NCBI GenBank assembly: GCA_004211695.1
Contig: SEEV01000015.1
Coordinates: forward strand, 1 to 58,316
DNA from: Rhodococcus sp. (in: high G+C Gram-positive bacteria)
GTDB taxonomy: Bacteria > Actinomycetota > Actinomycetes > Mycobacteriales > Mycobacteriaceae
Reading direction: 5' to 3'
Length of the DNA: 58,316 bases
How positions within the stretch are numbered: position 1 is the stretch's first letter; each line of letters starts with the position of its first letter. A program made the position numbers and the translations under genes. Shown in pieces: positions 1 through 42,468 of the stretch. Under the pieces are notes generated by a model, which ran no database searches, had not been told where the DNA came from, and saw nothing but the letters and a program-made list of their open reading frames with translations.

Positions 1-67
1 ACTGGCGCTCTCGGTGTGTGCGAACGCACCGGTCGAGCCGGTCTCCTACGGCGTTTTCCGGATGTGA
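1..67 (+). CDS. accD1: acyl-CoA carboxylase beta subunit (carboxyltransferase), C-terminal end only
   Basis: Reading from base 2, the first 22 codons encode a tail ending in YGVFRM before a TGA at 65-67. This resembles the C-terminus of methylcrotonyl-CoA carboxylase beta subunits of the AccD1 type. Its position directly before the biotin-carrying alpha subunit fits, because mycobacteria carry accD1-accA1 in this order. The rest of the gene lies outside the window, so identification rests on about 21 residues and on synteny. The stop overlaps a GTG (64-66) in the reading frame of the next gene, so the two are probably translationally coupled. Confidence 0.7.
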   Translation, partial: LALSVCANAPVEPVSYGVFRM

Positions 68-72
68 GTGGA

Positions 73-2091
73 ATGACTGAAATGACTCGGATAGATACCG
101 TCCTGGTGGCCAACCGCGGTGAGATCGCGGTGCGCGTGATCCGCACACTGCGGGCCATGGGAATCCGCTCCGTCGCCGTGTTCAGCGAGGCGGACCGCGA
201 CGCGCGGCACGTCCGCGAGGCCGACACCGCGGTCCTGCTCGGCCCGGCCGCCGCCCGGGAGAGTTACCTCGTCATCGAAAAGGTGATCGCGGCGGCCCAG
301 GCCACCGGCGCGCAGGCCATCCACCCCGGTTACGGGTTTCTGTCGGAGAACTCCAAATTCGCCGGGGCCTGCGCGGACGCCGGTATCGCGTTCCTCGGTC
401 CGTCGGCGCACGCCATCGAGGTGATGGGCGACAAGATCACCGCCAAGAACGCGGTCGAGAAGTTCGACGTCCCCGTCGTCCCCGGCATCGCCCGCCCCGG
501 CCTGTCCGACGACGAACTGATCGCGGCCGCAGGCGACATCGGCTACCCGGTTCTCGTCAAGCCGTCGGCAGGCGGCGGCGGCAAGGGCATGCGACTGGTG
601 GAGGAGCCGGGCGCACTCGCCGAGGCTCTGCGCAGCGCGCGGCGCGAAGCGGCGTCGGCGTTCGGCGACGACACGCTGTTCCTGGAGCGATTCGTGTTGC
701 GGCCCCGGCACATCGAGGTGCAGATCCTCGCGGACGGTCACGGGAACGTGGTCCACCTCGGCGAGCGCGAATGCAGCCTCCAGCGCCGCCACCAGAAGGT
801 CATCGAGGAGGCGCCGTCGCCGCTGCTGGACGCGGCGACCCGCGCCCGGATCGGCGAGGCCGCGTGCAACACGGCGCGGTCCGTCGACTACTCCGGAGCG
901 GGAACGGTCGAGTTCATCGTCTCCGCGGACAAGCCTGACGAGTTCTTCTTCATGGAGATGAACACCCGGCTTCAGGTCGAGCACCCGGTCACCGAACTCG
1001 TCACCGGACTCGACCTCGTCGAGTGGCAGGTGCGGGTCGCGGCGGGTGAGCCGCTCGGCTTCACCCAGGACGACGTCACCCTCACCGGCCACGCGATCGA
1101 GGCCCGCGTCTACGCCGAGGATCCGAGTCGCGGATTCCTCCCGACCGGTGGCCTCGTGGCCGACGTGGTCGAACCGGAAGGCCCCGGGGTCCGCGTCGAT
1201 TCCGGGCTGCGGCCCGGCACGGTGGTCGGCAGCGATTACGACCCGATGCTCGCGAAGGTCATCGCGCACGCCGACGACCGCGCCGGCGCGCTGCGGAAAC
1301 TGGACCGCGCCCTGGCCGGCACCGGTGTGCTGGGAGTGGTCACCAACATCGAGTTCGCGCGCTTCCTGCTCGCCGACCCCGACGTGGTGGCGGGAAACCT
1401 CGACACCGGTCTGCTCGACCGGCGGCTCGAGGACTTCGCCGCCGCGGAGGCCACCGACGCCGCCCTCATCGCCGCGGCCGCGTTCCGCTGGGTGCAGCGC
1501 TGGCCCGACCGCGCACAGGCCGACCCCTGGGACGTCCCGAGCGGCTGGCGGGTCGGGACCCACGCACCCACCAGCATCCGGCTGTCGTCGGCCACCCGCA
1601 CCGACCACGTCCGCATCACCGGCAGCCCGTCCGACGCCACCGCGCAGGTCGAGGACGGCGACACCCTGTCGCTGACCGCGGCACTCGACGGAACAACACT
1701 GTCCGTCGTGATCGACGGCCGGCGCGAAACCTACCGGGTGGCCCAGACCGACGGCCACATCTGGCTCGCCGGTTCCGACGGCACCACGATGCTGCGCGAG
1801 GTGCGTGAACTCAGCGTCCGCACCGGCGACGTCCACGCGGGTGAGGCCGAGATCACCAGTCCCATGCCCGGATCCGTCATCGCCGTCGGCGCCGAAGCGG
1901 GTGCCCACGTCACCGCCGGCCAGACACTCGTCGTCGTCGAGGCGATGAAGATGGAGCATTCGCTCACCGCCCCCGTCGACGGCGTCGTCGACATCCTCGT
2001 CGCACCCGGTGACCAGGTGATGGTCGACCAACTGCTCGCACGAGTCACCCCGCATGCCGACAACACCGACACGAAAGAAGACGCGTCATGA
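73..2091 (+). CDS. accA1: acyl-CoA (probably 3-methylcrotonyl-CoA) carboxylase alpha subunit, biotin carboxylase plus biotin carrier
   Basis: This 672-residue protein carboxylates its own biotin with ATP and bicarbonate and hands the carboxyl group to the AccD-type beta subunit. Residues 1 to about 450 form the biotin carboxylase ([10 protein letters not shown] start, [11 protein letters not shown]-grasp glycine loop, [14 protein letters not shown] signature). The C-terminal biotin carrier domain has EAMKMEH, with the biotinylated lysine at about residue 626. It is the second gene of an operon that continues with fadE, MaoC and citE genes, the layout of mycobacterial accD1-accA1-fadE19, so 3-methylcrotonyl-CoA of leucine breakdown is the likely substrate; propionyl- or acetyl-CoA is not excluded. 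The start is uncertain: ATG 73 was chosen, GTG 64 overlaps the previous stop, and ATG 82 gives the N-terminus most like relatives. Confidence 0.9.
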   Translation: MTEMTRIDTVLVANRGEIAVRVIRTLRAMGIRSVAVFSEADRDARHVREADTAVLLGPAAARESYLVIEKVIAAAQATGAQAIHPGYGFLSENSKFAGACADAGIAFLGPSAHAIEVMGDKITAKNAVEKFDVPVVPGIARPGLSDDELIAAAGDIGYPVLVKPSAGGGGKGMRLVEEPGALAEALRSARREAASAFGDDTLFLERFVLRPRHIEVQILADGHGNVVHLGERECSLQRRHQKVIEEAPSPLLDAATRARIGEAACNTARSVDYSGAGTVEFIVSADKPDEFFFMEMNTRLQVEHPVTELVTGLDLVEWQVRVAAGEPLGFTQDDVTLTGHAIEARVYAEDPSRGFLPTGGLVADVVEPEGPGVRVDSGLRPGTVVGSDYDPMLAKVIAHADDRAGALRKLDRALAGTGVLGVVTNIEFARFLLADPDVVAGNLDTGLLDRRLEDFAAAEATDAALIAAAAFRWVQRWPDRAQADPWDVPSGWRVGTHAPTSIRLSSATRTDHVRITGSPSDATAQVEDGDTLSLTAALDGTTLSVVIDGRRETYRVAQTDGHIWLAGSDGTTMLREVRELSVRTGDVHAGEAEITSPMPGSVIAVGAEAGAHVTAGQTLVVVEAMKMEHSLTAPVDGVVDILVAPGDQVMVDQLLARVTPHADNTDTKEDAS

Positions 2092-3248
2092 CCGAATTCC
2101 TTGCCACCGGCCAGCTTCCCGACGAGTACCAGCAGTTGGCGAAGACGGTCGCCGACTTCGCCAAGAACGTGGTGGCACCGGTCGCGGCGGAACACGACGC
2201 CAACCACACCTTCCCGTACGAGGTGGTGTCGGGGATGGCCGACATGGGCCTGTTCGGATTGCCGTTCCCGGAGGAGTACGGCGGAATGGGCGGCGATTAT
2301 TTCGCCCTCTGCCTGGCGCTCGAAGAATTGGGCAAGGTCGACCAGAGCGTCGCCATCACCCTGGAAGCCGGTGTGTCACTCGGTGCGATGCCGATCTACC
2401 GATTCGGTAACGAGGAGCAGAAGCAGGAGTGGCTGCCGCAACTGACCAGCGGCAAGAGCCTGGCCGCGTTCGGGCTCACCGAGCCGGGGGCCGGAAGCGA
2501 CGCCGGCGGCACGAAGACCACCGCGAAGTTCGACAGCGGTGAATGGATCATCAACGGCAACAAGCAGTTCATCACGAACTCCGGGACCGACATCACCAAA
2601 CTGGTCACGGTCACCGCGGTCACCGGTACGAAGGACGGCAAGAAGGAGATCTCCACCATCCTGGTGCCGACGTCGACGCCGGGCTTCACCGCCGAGCCGG
2701 CCTACAACAAGGTGGGCTGGAATGCGTCCGACACGCATCCGCTCACTTTCTCGGACGTGCGTGTTCCCGAGGAGAACCTGCTCGGCGAGCGTGGTCGCGG
2801 GTACGCGAACTTCCTGCGGATCCTCGACGAGGGCCGCATCGCGATCGCCGCGCTCAGCGTCGGTGCCGCCCAGGGATGCGTCGACGAGTCGGTCAAGTAC
2901 GCCAAGGAACGTGAGGCATTCGGACGCCCTATCGGACACAACCAGGCCATCGCGTTCAAGATCGCCCGCATGGAGGCGCGCGCCCACACGGCCCGCACCG
3001 CCTACTACGACGCCGCCGCCCGGATGCTGTCGGGAAAGCCGTTCAAGAAGCAGGCCGCCATCGCCAAGCTCGTCGCCTCCGAGGCTGCGATGGACAACGC
3101 CCGGGACGCCACCCAGATCCACGGTGGCTACGGATTCATGAACGAGTACACCGTGGCGCGTCACTACCGCGACAGCAAGATCCTGGAGATCGGCGAGGGC
3201 ACCACCGAGGTGCAGCTGATGCTCATCGCACGGGAGGCGGGATTGTGA
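2088..3248 (+). CDS. fadE19: acyl-CoA dehydrogenase (isovaleryl-CoA dehydrogenase-like)
   Basis: This is a 386-residue FAD-dependent acyl-CoA dehydrogenase of normal family length. Signatures are the FAD-binding segment [15 protein letters not shown], the substrate-binding [19 protein letters not shown], the nucleotide-binding [12 protein letters not shown] and a C-terminal GEGTTEVQ. The ATG overlaps the stop of the carboxylase alpha subunit (ATGA), so translation is probably coupled. Between a carboxylase and a MaoC/CitE pair, the natural job is alpha,beta-dehydrogenation of isovaleryl-CoA, or another short branched acyl-CoA, to methylcrotonyl-CoA. Substrate assignment comes from gene order, not from residues I can verify. 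Confidence 0.88.
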   Translation: MTEFLATGQLPDEYQQLAKTVADFAKNVVAPVAAEHDANHTFPYEVVSGMADMGLFGLPFPEEYGGMGGDYFALCLALEELGKVDQSVAITLEAGVSLGAMPIYRFGNEEQKQEWLPQLTSGKSLAAFGLTEPGAGSDAGGTKTTAKFDSGEWIINGNKQFITNSGTDITKLVTVTAVTGTKDGKKEISTILVPTSTPGFTAEPAYNKVGWNASDTHPLTFSDVRVPEENLLGERGRGYANFLRILDEGRIAIAALSVGAAQGCVDESVKYAKEREAFGRPIGHNQAIAFKIARMEARAHTARTAYYDAAARMLSGKPFKKQAAIAKLVASEAAMDNARDATQIHGGYGFMNEYTVARHYRDSKILEIGEGTTEVQLMLIAREAGL

Positions 3249-3730
3249 CCGAGGCCGACAACGCGACACGGATCGTCCAGCGCGGACTGTGGTTCGAGGA
3301 GTTCGAACTGGGGGCGGTGTACGAGCACCGGCCCGGCCGGACCGTCACCGAGGCCGACAACGTCCTGTTCACCACGCAGACGATGAACACCCAGGCCTTG
3401 CACCTCGATGCCGCCTACAGCGAGGGCACCCAGTTCGGTCAGCGCCTCGTCAATTCGATGTTCACCCTGTCGACGGTGGTCGGGCTGTCGGTGGCGCAAC
3501 TGACGCAGGGGACCATCGTCGCGAACCTGGGGTTCTCGGAGATCAGCTTCCCGAAGCCGCTCTTCCACGGTGACACGCTGTACGCGGAGACGAAGATCGT
3601 GGACAAGCGGGAATCGAAGAGCCGTCCCGGCGAGGGCATCGTCACGCTCGAACACACCGGCCGCAACCAGAACGGCGACGTCGTGGCGATCGCGGTGCGC
3701 AAGACCCTCGTCCAGAAGAAGCCGTCATGA
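3245..3730 (+). CDS. MaoC-family hydratase (methylglutaconyl-/itaconyl-CoA hydratase-like)
   Basis: This 161-residue hot-dog-fold protein belongs to the MaoC dehydratase family. The canonical hydratase motif has the form GDxNPxHxD. The matching stretch here is TMNTQALHLD, so the His is kept but the catalytic Asp position holds Met. The same arrangement next to citE is found in mycobacteria (Rv2499c neighbourhood), where the enzyme is reported to hydrate itaconyl-CoA or methylglutaconyl-CoA. The GTG start overlaps the upstream stop (GTGA) and the 3' end overlaps the next ATG (ATGA). It likely supplies the beta-hydroxyacyl-CoA that the following lyase cleaves. Confidence 0.82.
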   Translation: MTEADNATRIVQRGLWFEEFELGAVYEHRPGRTVTEADNVLFTTQTMNTQALHLDAAYSEGTQFGQRLVNSMFTLSTVVGLSVAQLTQGTIVANLGFSEISFPKPLFHGDTLYAETKIVDKRESKSRPGEGIVTLEHTGRNQNGDVVAIAVRKTLVQKKPS

Positions 3731-4551
3731 GCTGGGAACTGCCCGGGCCGGCCTGGTTGTTCTGCCCCGCAGACCGGCCCGAACGGTACGCGAAAGCGGC
3801 TGCGGCGGCCGACGTCGTGATCCTCGACCTCGAGGACGGGGTCGCGCCGGCGGACAAGGAAGCTGCCCGGATCTCGTTGATCGACACCCCGCTTGATCCC
3901 GATCGCACCGTCGTGCGGGTCAACCCGGTCGGCACCGAGGACCACGAACGCGACCTGCTGGCCCTCGACGGCACCCGCTACACCCGGCTGATGCTGGCCA
4001 AGTGCGAGTCCGCCGACCAGGTGCTGTCGCTGGCTCCGCGTGAGGTGATCGCCCTGGTCGAGTCGCCGCTCGGTGCCCTCGCGGTGAGCGAGATCGCGTT
4101 GGCGGCCAGCACCATCGGCGTGATGTGGGGAGCCGAAGATCTCGTGGCCGCGATGGGTGGCAACTCCAGCCGCCGCGAAGACGGCAGCTACCGCGACGTC
4201 GCCACTCAGGTGCGGTCGTCGACGCTGCTGGCGGCCAAGGGTTACCACCGGCTCGCGCTGGACTCCGTCTACCTCGACATCAAGGACCTCGACGGGCTGC
4301 GTACCGAGGCACTGGACGCCGTCGCCGTCGGATTCGACATCAAGGTCGGCATCCACCCCACTCAGGTCGCGGTGATCCGCGAGGCGTATGCACCGTCCGA
4401 CGCGGACGTCGACTGGGCGACGCGGGTTCTCGCCGCCGTCGCCGACGAGCGCGGGGTCTTCGCGTTCGAGGGAAAGATGGTGGACGCGCCGGTGCTGCGT
4501 CACGCGGAGGCGATCCTGCGCCGGGCGAAGGTCAAGGCGAAGGGGAAATAG
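3727..4551 (+). CDS. citE: CitE-family beta-hydroxyacyl-CoA lyase (HMG-CoA/citramalyl-CoA lyase-like)
   Basis: This 274-residue HpcH/HpaI aldolase/CitE-fold protein has the Mg-binding motifs DLEDG near residue 37, VESPLG near 113 and GAEDL near 137. It lacks the accompanying citrate lyase alpha and gamma genes, so it is a stand-alone lyase. From the mycobacterial relative Rv2498c, known to cleave citramalyl-CoA and 3-hydroxy-3-methylglutaryl-CoA, the role would be the last cleavage in leucine and itaconate breakdown. That cleavage releases acetyl-CoA with acetoacetate or pyruvate. Its ATG overlaps the MaoC stop. The link to the following acetoacetyl-CoA synthetase is metabolically coherent. 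Confidence 0.85.
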   Translation: MSWELPGPAWLFCPADRPERYAKAAAAADVVILDLEDGVAPADKEAARISLIDTPLDPDRTVVRVNPVGTEDHERDLLALDGTRYTRLMLAKCESADQVLSLAPREVIALVESPLGALAVSEIALAASTIGVMWGAEDLVAAMGGNSSRREDGSYRDVATQVRSSTLLAAKGYHRLALDSVYLDIKDLDGLRTEALDAVAVGFDIKVGIHPTQVAVIREAYAPSDADVDWATRVLAAVADERGVFAFEGKMVDAPVLRHAEAILRRAKVKAKGK

Positions 4552-4616
4552 CAGCGTCCCCGGCGCTGGGCACGAAAGTGCGCGGAACGGCCGCGCTCTC
4601 GGGGAAGATGGTGCCC

Positions 4617-6560
4617 ATGACAGCCGATCCGCAGTGGGTGCCCACCGAAGCCGACGTGCGCGACGCGGTGATCACCGACTTCGCCGCGTTCGTCGCACGG
4701 CGTCACAGCGTCACGGTCGACGACTATCGGTCGCTGTGGCACTGGTCGGTGTCCGAACCGGCGGCGTTCTGGCAGGACGTGTGGGACTACTTCGAGTTCC
4801 GCTCCACCACCGATCCCGGACCGGCCCTCGCCGACGCCGCGATGCCGGGCGCCGTCTGGTTCCCCGGTGCGACCGTCAACTACGTCGACCACGTCTTCCG
4901 GAACGCCCGCCCGGATGCGACGGCGATCCTGTACGCCGGCGAAAGTATGCCCGAGACCGCCGTCGGATGGGACGAGTTGCGGTCCCGAGTGGCGTCGCTC
5001 GCGGGCACCCTGCGCGATCACGGTGTCGGGGCCGGTGACCGCGTCGTCGGCTACCTCCCCAACATTCCCGAGGCCGTCGTCGCGTTCCTCGCGACGGCGT
5101 CGCTCGGTGCCGTGTGGGCGGCCTGCGGACAGGACTATTCGGCGCCGGCCGCGCTCGACCGACTCGGTCAGCTGGAGCCCAAGGCGCTGATCACCGCCGA
5201 CGGCTACCGCTTCGGAGGCAAGGAGCGCGATCGGCTCGGGGCGGCCGCCCAGCTTCGCCGCGGCTTGTCGTCATTGGTCCTCACCGTCGTCGTGCCTCAT
5301 CTCGACCCGGACGCGGCCGTCGACGGCACGCTGGCCTGGGCGGACGCCACCGGCCGGGACGAAGTCCTCGAGCCTGTCGCCGTGCCGTTCGACCACCCGT
5401 TGTGGGTGGTGTTCTCCTCGGGCACCACGGGGCTGCCGAAGGGCATCGTGCACGGGCACGGCGGCGTCCTCCTCGAGCACGTGAAATCGCTCGCGCTCCA
5501 GCTCGACATCGGGCGCGAAGACATCCTGTTCTGGTACACCAGTCCCAGTTGGATGATGTGGAACTTCCAGACGGCGGGCCTGCTGGTGGGGGCCACCATC
5601 GTCTGCTACGACGGAAGTCCGTCCTATCCGACGCCGGATGCGTTGTGGGCCTTGGTGTCCCGTCTCGGTGTGACGGTGGTCGGCACCAGTCCCGGCTATG
5701 TTCTCGCGTGCGACAAGGCGGGTGTGGTCCCCGTGCGCGAGCATGATCTGAGCGCACTCCGGGCGGTGGGGGTGACGGGGTCCACGCTGCCGGCGGCGTC
5801 GTCACTGTGGTTGTCCGAGAACGTCGGTCGCCACGTTCCCGTCGTGTCGATCACCGGTGGGACCGACGTGGTGTCGGCGTTCATCGGGGGAGCGCGGAAC
5901 GTCCCGGTGTGGCCGGGGGAGCTGTCCGCGCCGTGCCTGGGCGTCGCCGTCGACGCCTTCGACGAGTCGGGAAAGCCGGTTCGGGGCGAGGTGGGCGAGC
6001 TCGTGGTGACCGCGCCGATGCCGTCCATGCCGGTGTCGTTCTGGAACGATCCGGTGGGTAAGCGCTACCGGGAAGCCTATTTCGATGTCTACCCCGGAGT
6101 GTGGCGGCACGGAGACTGGATCACGATCACCGATCGCGGGACGGTCCTGATGCACGGCCGATCCGATTCCACTTTGAACCGCAACGGAATTCGAATGGGA
6201 AGCGCCGACATCTACCAGGTGGTGGAGAAGCTGCCGGAGATCGCGGAGGCGCTCGTCGTCGGCGTGGATCTGCCGGACGGCGGATACTGGATGCCGTTGT
6301 TCGTGGTGCTGTCCGAGGGGGTGGAACTCGACGAAGCGCTGAAGCAGCGCATCTGCGGCGCGATTCGCGAGCAGGCCTCTCCCCGCCACGTGCCCGACGA
6401 CATCATCGTGGCGCCCGGCATCCCGCACACCCGTACGGGCAAGAAACTCGAGGTTCCCCTCAAACGGATTTTTCAGGGTGCGGACGCCGGACGCACGGTC
6501 GACCGCAGCGCCGTGGACGACCCCGACCTGCTCGATTGGTTCGCGAGACACGGACGCTGA
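4617..6560 (+). CDS. aacS: acetoacetyl-CoA synthetase (acetoacetate-CoA ligase)
   Basis: This 647-residue ANL-superfamily ligase has an N-terminal acetyl-CoA-synthetase-type extension, the ATP motif [17 protein letters not shown], the segment WYTSPSWMMWNF characteristic of acetoacetate ligases, and the C-terminal lysine motif TRTGKKLEVPLKR. Length matches acetoacetyl-CoA synthetases (about 650). The start at 4617 was chosen for a GGGGAAG about 10 nt upstream; the same frame stays open back to 4125, but that part overlaps citE and is a shadow. The gap to citE is 65 nt, so it is probably in the operon. It reactivates acetoacetate produced by leucine catabolism. Confidence 0.9.
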   Translation: MTADPQWVPTEADVRDAVITDFAAFVARRHSVTVDDYRSLWHWSVSEPAAFWQDVWDYFEFRSTTDPGPALADAAMPGAVWFPGATVNYVDHVFRNARPDATAILYAGESMPETAVGWDELRSRVASLAGTLRDHGVGAGDRVVGYLPNIPEAVVAFLATASLGAVWAACGQDYSAPAALDRLGQLEPKALITADGYRFGGKERDRLGAAAQLRRGLSSLVLTVVVPHLDPDAAVDGTLAWADATGRDEVLEPVAVPFDHPLWVVFSSGTTGLPKGIVHGHGGVLLEHVKSLALQLDIGREDILFWYTSPSWMMWNFQTAGLLVGATIVCYDGSPSYPTPDALWALVSRLGVTVVGTSPGYVLACDKAGVVPVREHDLSALRAVGVTGSTLPAASSLWLSENVGRHVPVVSITGGTDVVSAFIGGARNVPVWPGELSAPCLGVAVDAFDESGKPVRGEVGELVVTAPMPSMPVSFWNDPVGKRYREAYFDVYPGVWRHGDWITITDRGTVLMHGRSDSTLNRNGIRMGSADIYQVVEKLPEIAEALVVGVDLPDGGYWMPLFVVLSEGVELDEALKQRICGAIREQASPRHVPDDIIVAPGIPHTRTGKKLEVPLKRIFQGADAGRTVDRSAVDDPDLLDWFARHGR

Positions 6561-6600
6561 GGGCGGTACCGTCGAGCCCAGTATCGTTGCACCACAACGA

Positions 6601-6619
6601 TTAGATTAGTCTAACCTTT
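6601..6619 (+). promoter_or_regulatory. IdeR/DtxR-type iron box
   Basis: TTAGATTAGTCTAACCTTT matches the 19-bp consensus TTAGGTTAGGCTAACCTAA at 15 positions, with the central dyad TTAG-N-CTAA intact. IdeR/DtxR with Fe(II) represses siderophore genes from such sites in actinobacteria. It sits 41 bp after the acetoacetyl-CoA synthetase stop and about 1.2 kb before the NRPS start. The NRPS is the first large gene downstream, so iron-limited expression of it is the inference. Confidence 0.6.
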
Positions 6620-7496
6620 GTTACTGGTGGGTAACCAGTGCTGGCCGGCGGTGCCGCAGGGCGGCGAATGTGAGAAATCTCCCGTCCGTTGCTGGTCGGG
6701 TACGCCTTCCCGAACGGGACGAATCGGGCATCTCGGTCGGACGCGCCGCCAGGGGTGTTCCAGATGCTGGGATGCGGTGCCGAACGGTTGGGCGTGCGCG
6801 TGGGGTCTGTCGGCGGTCCGGCCTCGCTCTGGGCAGGTCAGCGGGTGATCTGGGCGGGCTGACCTCCTGTTCTCTGCGGGGCGGTCGTCCAGTTCGCGCA
6901 CTCGGAGTGCTGGTGCGACCACGGCGGGCGGTTATTCCCGGCGCGCAACCTCAGGGGTATGTCGTTTTGAGACCTGCCCGCGCCTTTGGTAGACACGGTG
7001 GTTGGCAAAAACTGCGGTCACGGGGGTGGTGATTGTTCAATGCCGTGGTCGGTCACGAGATCGGCTGCACCGTTCACGGAGAACAGTCGGGAGGCGGCGC
7101 TTGAAACTGGATACGACAGTTGTACACCTTGCCAAATTCCGACTCTCGGTACGGTATCCACCTTTGGGTTGTACGCGATGCCCGGAATGTGGTTCTGCCT
7201 GTTGAAGATGTGCGCGTCAAGGATCGAATTCGGGCCTGGTTCTGGAAGTATCGAAGGTTGGGTACGTCACACCAGTGCCGGTAACGGGACGGGATGTGAC
7301 ACCGATGTAATTCCCGGCGTTGCCGCGGAGCCGTACGAACCGAAGTTGTCACCACCGAGCGAGAGGAGGGCGGGACAGTGAACGCGACGATGTTTCGCTC
7401 CTCGACCAGCGCCGTAGACTCGGCTCTCGACGCGGGGGATGACGAGCACCGATTGGGTGGCCACTTGTTGGATCGATGAGAGAACGGAGCCACGTA

Positions 7497-7690
7497 TGAA
7501 CCCGCTCACCGCGAGTAGTTCGGGATGTAAGGGCCTTGGAGTGTTCAGCGTCGCAGGCAATCGAGTTTCGGACGATCGTCTGACATCGACTCCGAGTGTG
7601 GTGGAACTCTTCGATCAGCGCAGGACGTCCCACGTCCGGCGCGTTCCCGTTCCGCGAGCAGCTTCGAACCGGCAAGGCCCGTTCATGTGA
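7497..7690 (+). CDS. possible 64-residue leader ORF, unrecognised
   Basis: An ATG frame preceded by GAACGGAG encodes 64 residues with no family I recognise. The 10-mer containing this Shine-Dalgarno recurs before the NRPS start. The middle of the peptide, TPSVVELFDQR, faintly resembles the start of an NRPS adenylation domain, but the likeness is short. The frame is not that of the NRPS. It could be a leader peptide, decayed NRPS sequence or chance. Confidence 0.2.
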
Positions 7691-7803
7691 TGGCGTTCAT
7701 CGGAAGACCGGCCCACGACGCAGACGCAGTCCGTGGGACCGAGAGCTACGAATCACCAAAGACACAGGCGGCAGTCGCCACGCGTTCGAGAACGGAGTAA
7801 CCC

Positions 7804-41628
<33,825 letters not shown>

Positions 41629-41638
41629 CCGACGAGGC

Positions 41639-41671
41639 CGTGGAGGGAAGGTTGTCGGCCTTCCCCCCACG
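41639..41671. terminator. hairpin between convergent NRPS and pap operon
   Basis: CGTGGAGGGAAGG, a 7-nt loop, then CCTTCCCCCCACG: a 13-bp stem with one mismatch, lying 10 bp after the NRPS stop and 45 bp before the end of the convergent operon. There is no T-tract. It could stop transcription from both sides. Confidence 0.6.
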
Positions 41672-41715
41672 GGCCCCCGTCCGTTCTGGATAAAGCTGTT
41701 CGGGATTGGGCGGGG

Positions 41716-42468
41716 TCAGGCCCACTCGAAGGACATCTCGCCAGCCACTCCGAGGTGTTTGCACAGCTTGTGGATGCCGCCGAAGTCCTGGATCAGCGCG
41801 GAGCGGCTGGTGTCGTGTTCGGCGTCGTCGATCATCGCCCGGCCGCCGTCGAGATCCAGGATGTCGACGATGGTGTGCCAGGTGGAGTAGTCGTTGCTGC
41901 TGAACGCGGTCATCGCGTCGACGAGTCCGTCCAGGAAGTGGCGGCGGTCGGCGGGTCCCAGAGTGTCGTAGACTTGACGGCGCAACGTCAGGACGTCGGG
42001 AAGGGCGTTGTTCGGCATGGTCCAACCACGTCGTCGGCGCGTGACGGCGCTCGCGTTCAAGTGCATGAGGGTGTGGTACTGCTCGTCCACCATCGCCTGG
42101 TGGACGGCCACGGCGAACGTGTCTCCGAGCCCGGTGTCCAGGGCGTCGTGCGCGACGAGGTCGAACCCGGGGTTGACCACGTACTGCTCGATGTCCATGA
42201 CGTTCTTGTTGAACGCGATCCACGCCCACGCCCGGAGCTGGTTCCGGTGCTCGTCGCTCATGGCGAGGAACCGATCGTGATCGGCGAAGGGCAGCAACTC
42301 GTTCGGGTAGTCCTGCTTGTCGACGTCGAACAGTGCGTCGAGGTCGGGTTCCGGCTTCTTGACGGTGGCCCGCTGTCCCCAGTTCCGGGAGAGCCGGGAC
42401 ACCACGGCGCTCTCGACCGGATCCGCCGGGTCGTACTCCGGGAGCGAGGGAGTCTTCTGGGGAGTCAT
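41716..42468 (-). CDS. AurF-like putative diiron arylamine N-oxygenase, short or degenerate
   Basis: This 250-residue protein looks related to AurF/CmlI, diiron enzymes that oxidise arylamines to hydroxylamines or nitro compounds. Glu94, Glu129 and His132 (in DIEQY and VDEQYH) have exactly the spacing of AurF ligands Glu101, Glu136 and His139. The later AurF ligands (a Glu, then HxxxExxH) are not recognisable, and the protein is about 85 residues shorter than AurF. Neighbouring frames do not restore them. The ATG overlaps the papC stop (ATGA), so it is the last gene of the operon that makes an arylamine amino acid, the expected substrate class. It may be a shortened active member, a non-catalytic relative or a decaying gene. 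Confidence 0.65.
   Translation of the reverse strand: MTPQKTPSLPEYDPADPVESAVVSRLSRNWGQRATVKKPEPDLDALFDVDKQDYPNELLPFADHDRFLAMSDEHRNQLRAWAWIAFNKNVMDIEQYVVNPGFDLVAHDALDTGLGDTFAVAVHQAMVDEQYHTLMHLNASAVTRRRRGWTMPNNALPDVLTLRRQVYDTLGPADRRHFLDGLVDAMTAFSSNDYSTWHTIVDILDLDGGRAMIDDAEHDTSRSALIQDFGGIHKLCKHLGVAGEMSFEWA

Larger units (their letters stand above)
6561..7803 (+). other. long non-coding leader upstream of the giant NRPS gene
   Basis: This 1.24-kb interval has no recognisable gene. It begins with an iron box (6601-6619) and a short hairpin, ACTGGT-GGGTA-ACCAGT (6623-6639). The middle (about 6650-7380) is riddled with stops in all frames and its short open frames match nothing I know. The last part has a 64-codon open frame (7497-7690) and the Shine-Dalgarno for the NRPS. 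The 10-mer GAGAACGGAG occurs before both (7480-7489 and 7788-7797). No MbtH-like gene, transporter or riboswitch consensus was found here. Confidence 0.6.

Noticed and set aside
46-2055. 669-residue minus-strand open frame opposite accA1
   Set aside because: Antisense shadow of the biotin carboxylase gene; no recognisable motifs.
4125-4616. Upstream extension of the acetoacetyl-CoA synthetase frame
   Set aside because: Overlaps citE in another frame, encodes low-complexity sequence, and a good ribosome site precedes 4617.
7260-7380. Possible riboswitch in the leader
   Set aside because: I looked for cobalamin-, TPP- and glycine-type conserved boxes and saw none; paired segments are too short to claim a structured element.
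6670-7381. Short open frames in the NRPS leader (6670-7032, 6986-7381 and others)
   Set aside because: No ribosome sites, no family resemblance, and many competing frames; best treated as non-coding.
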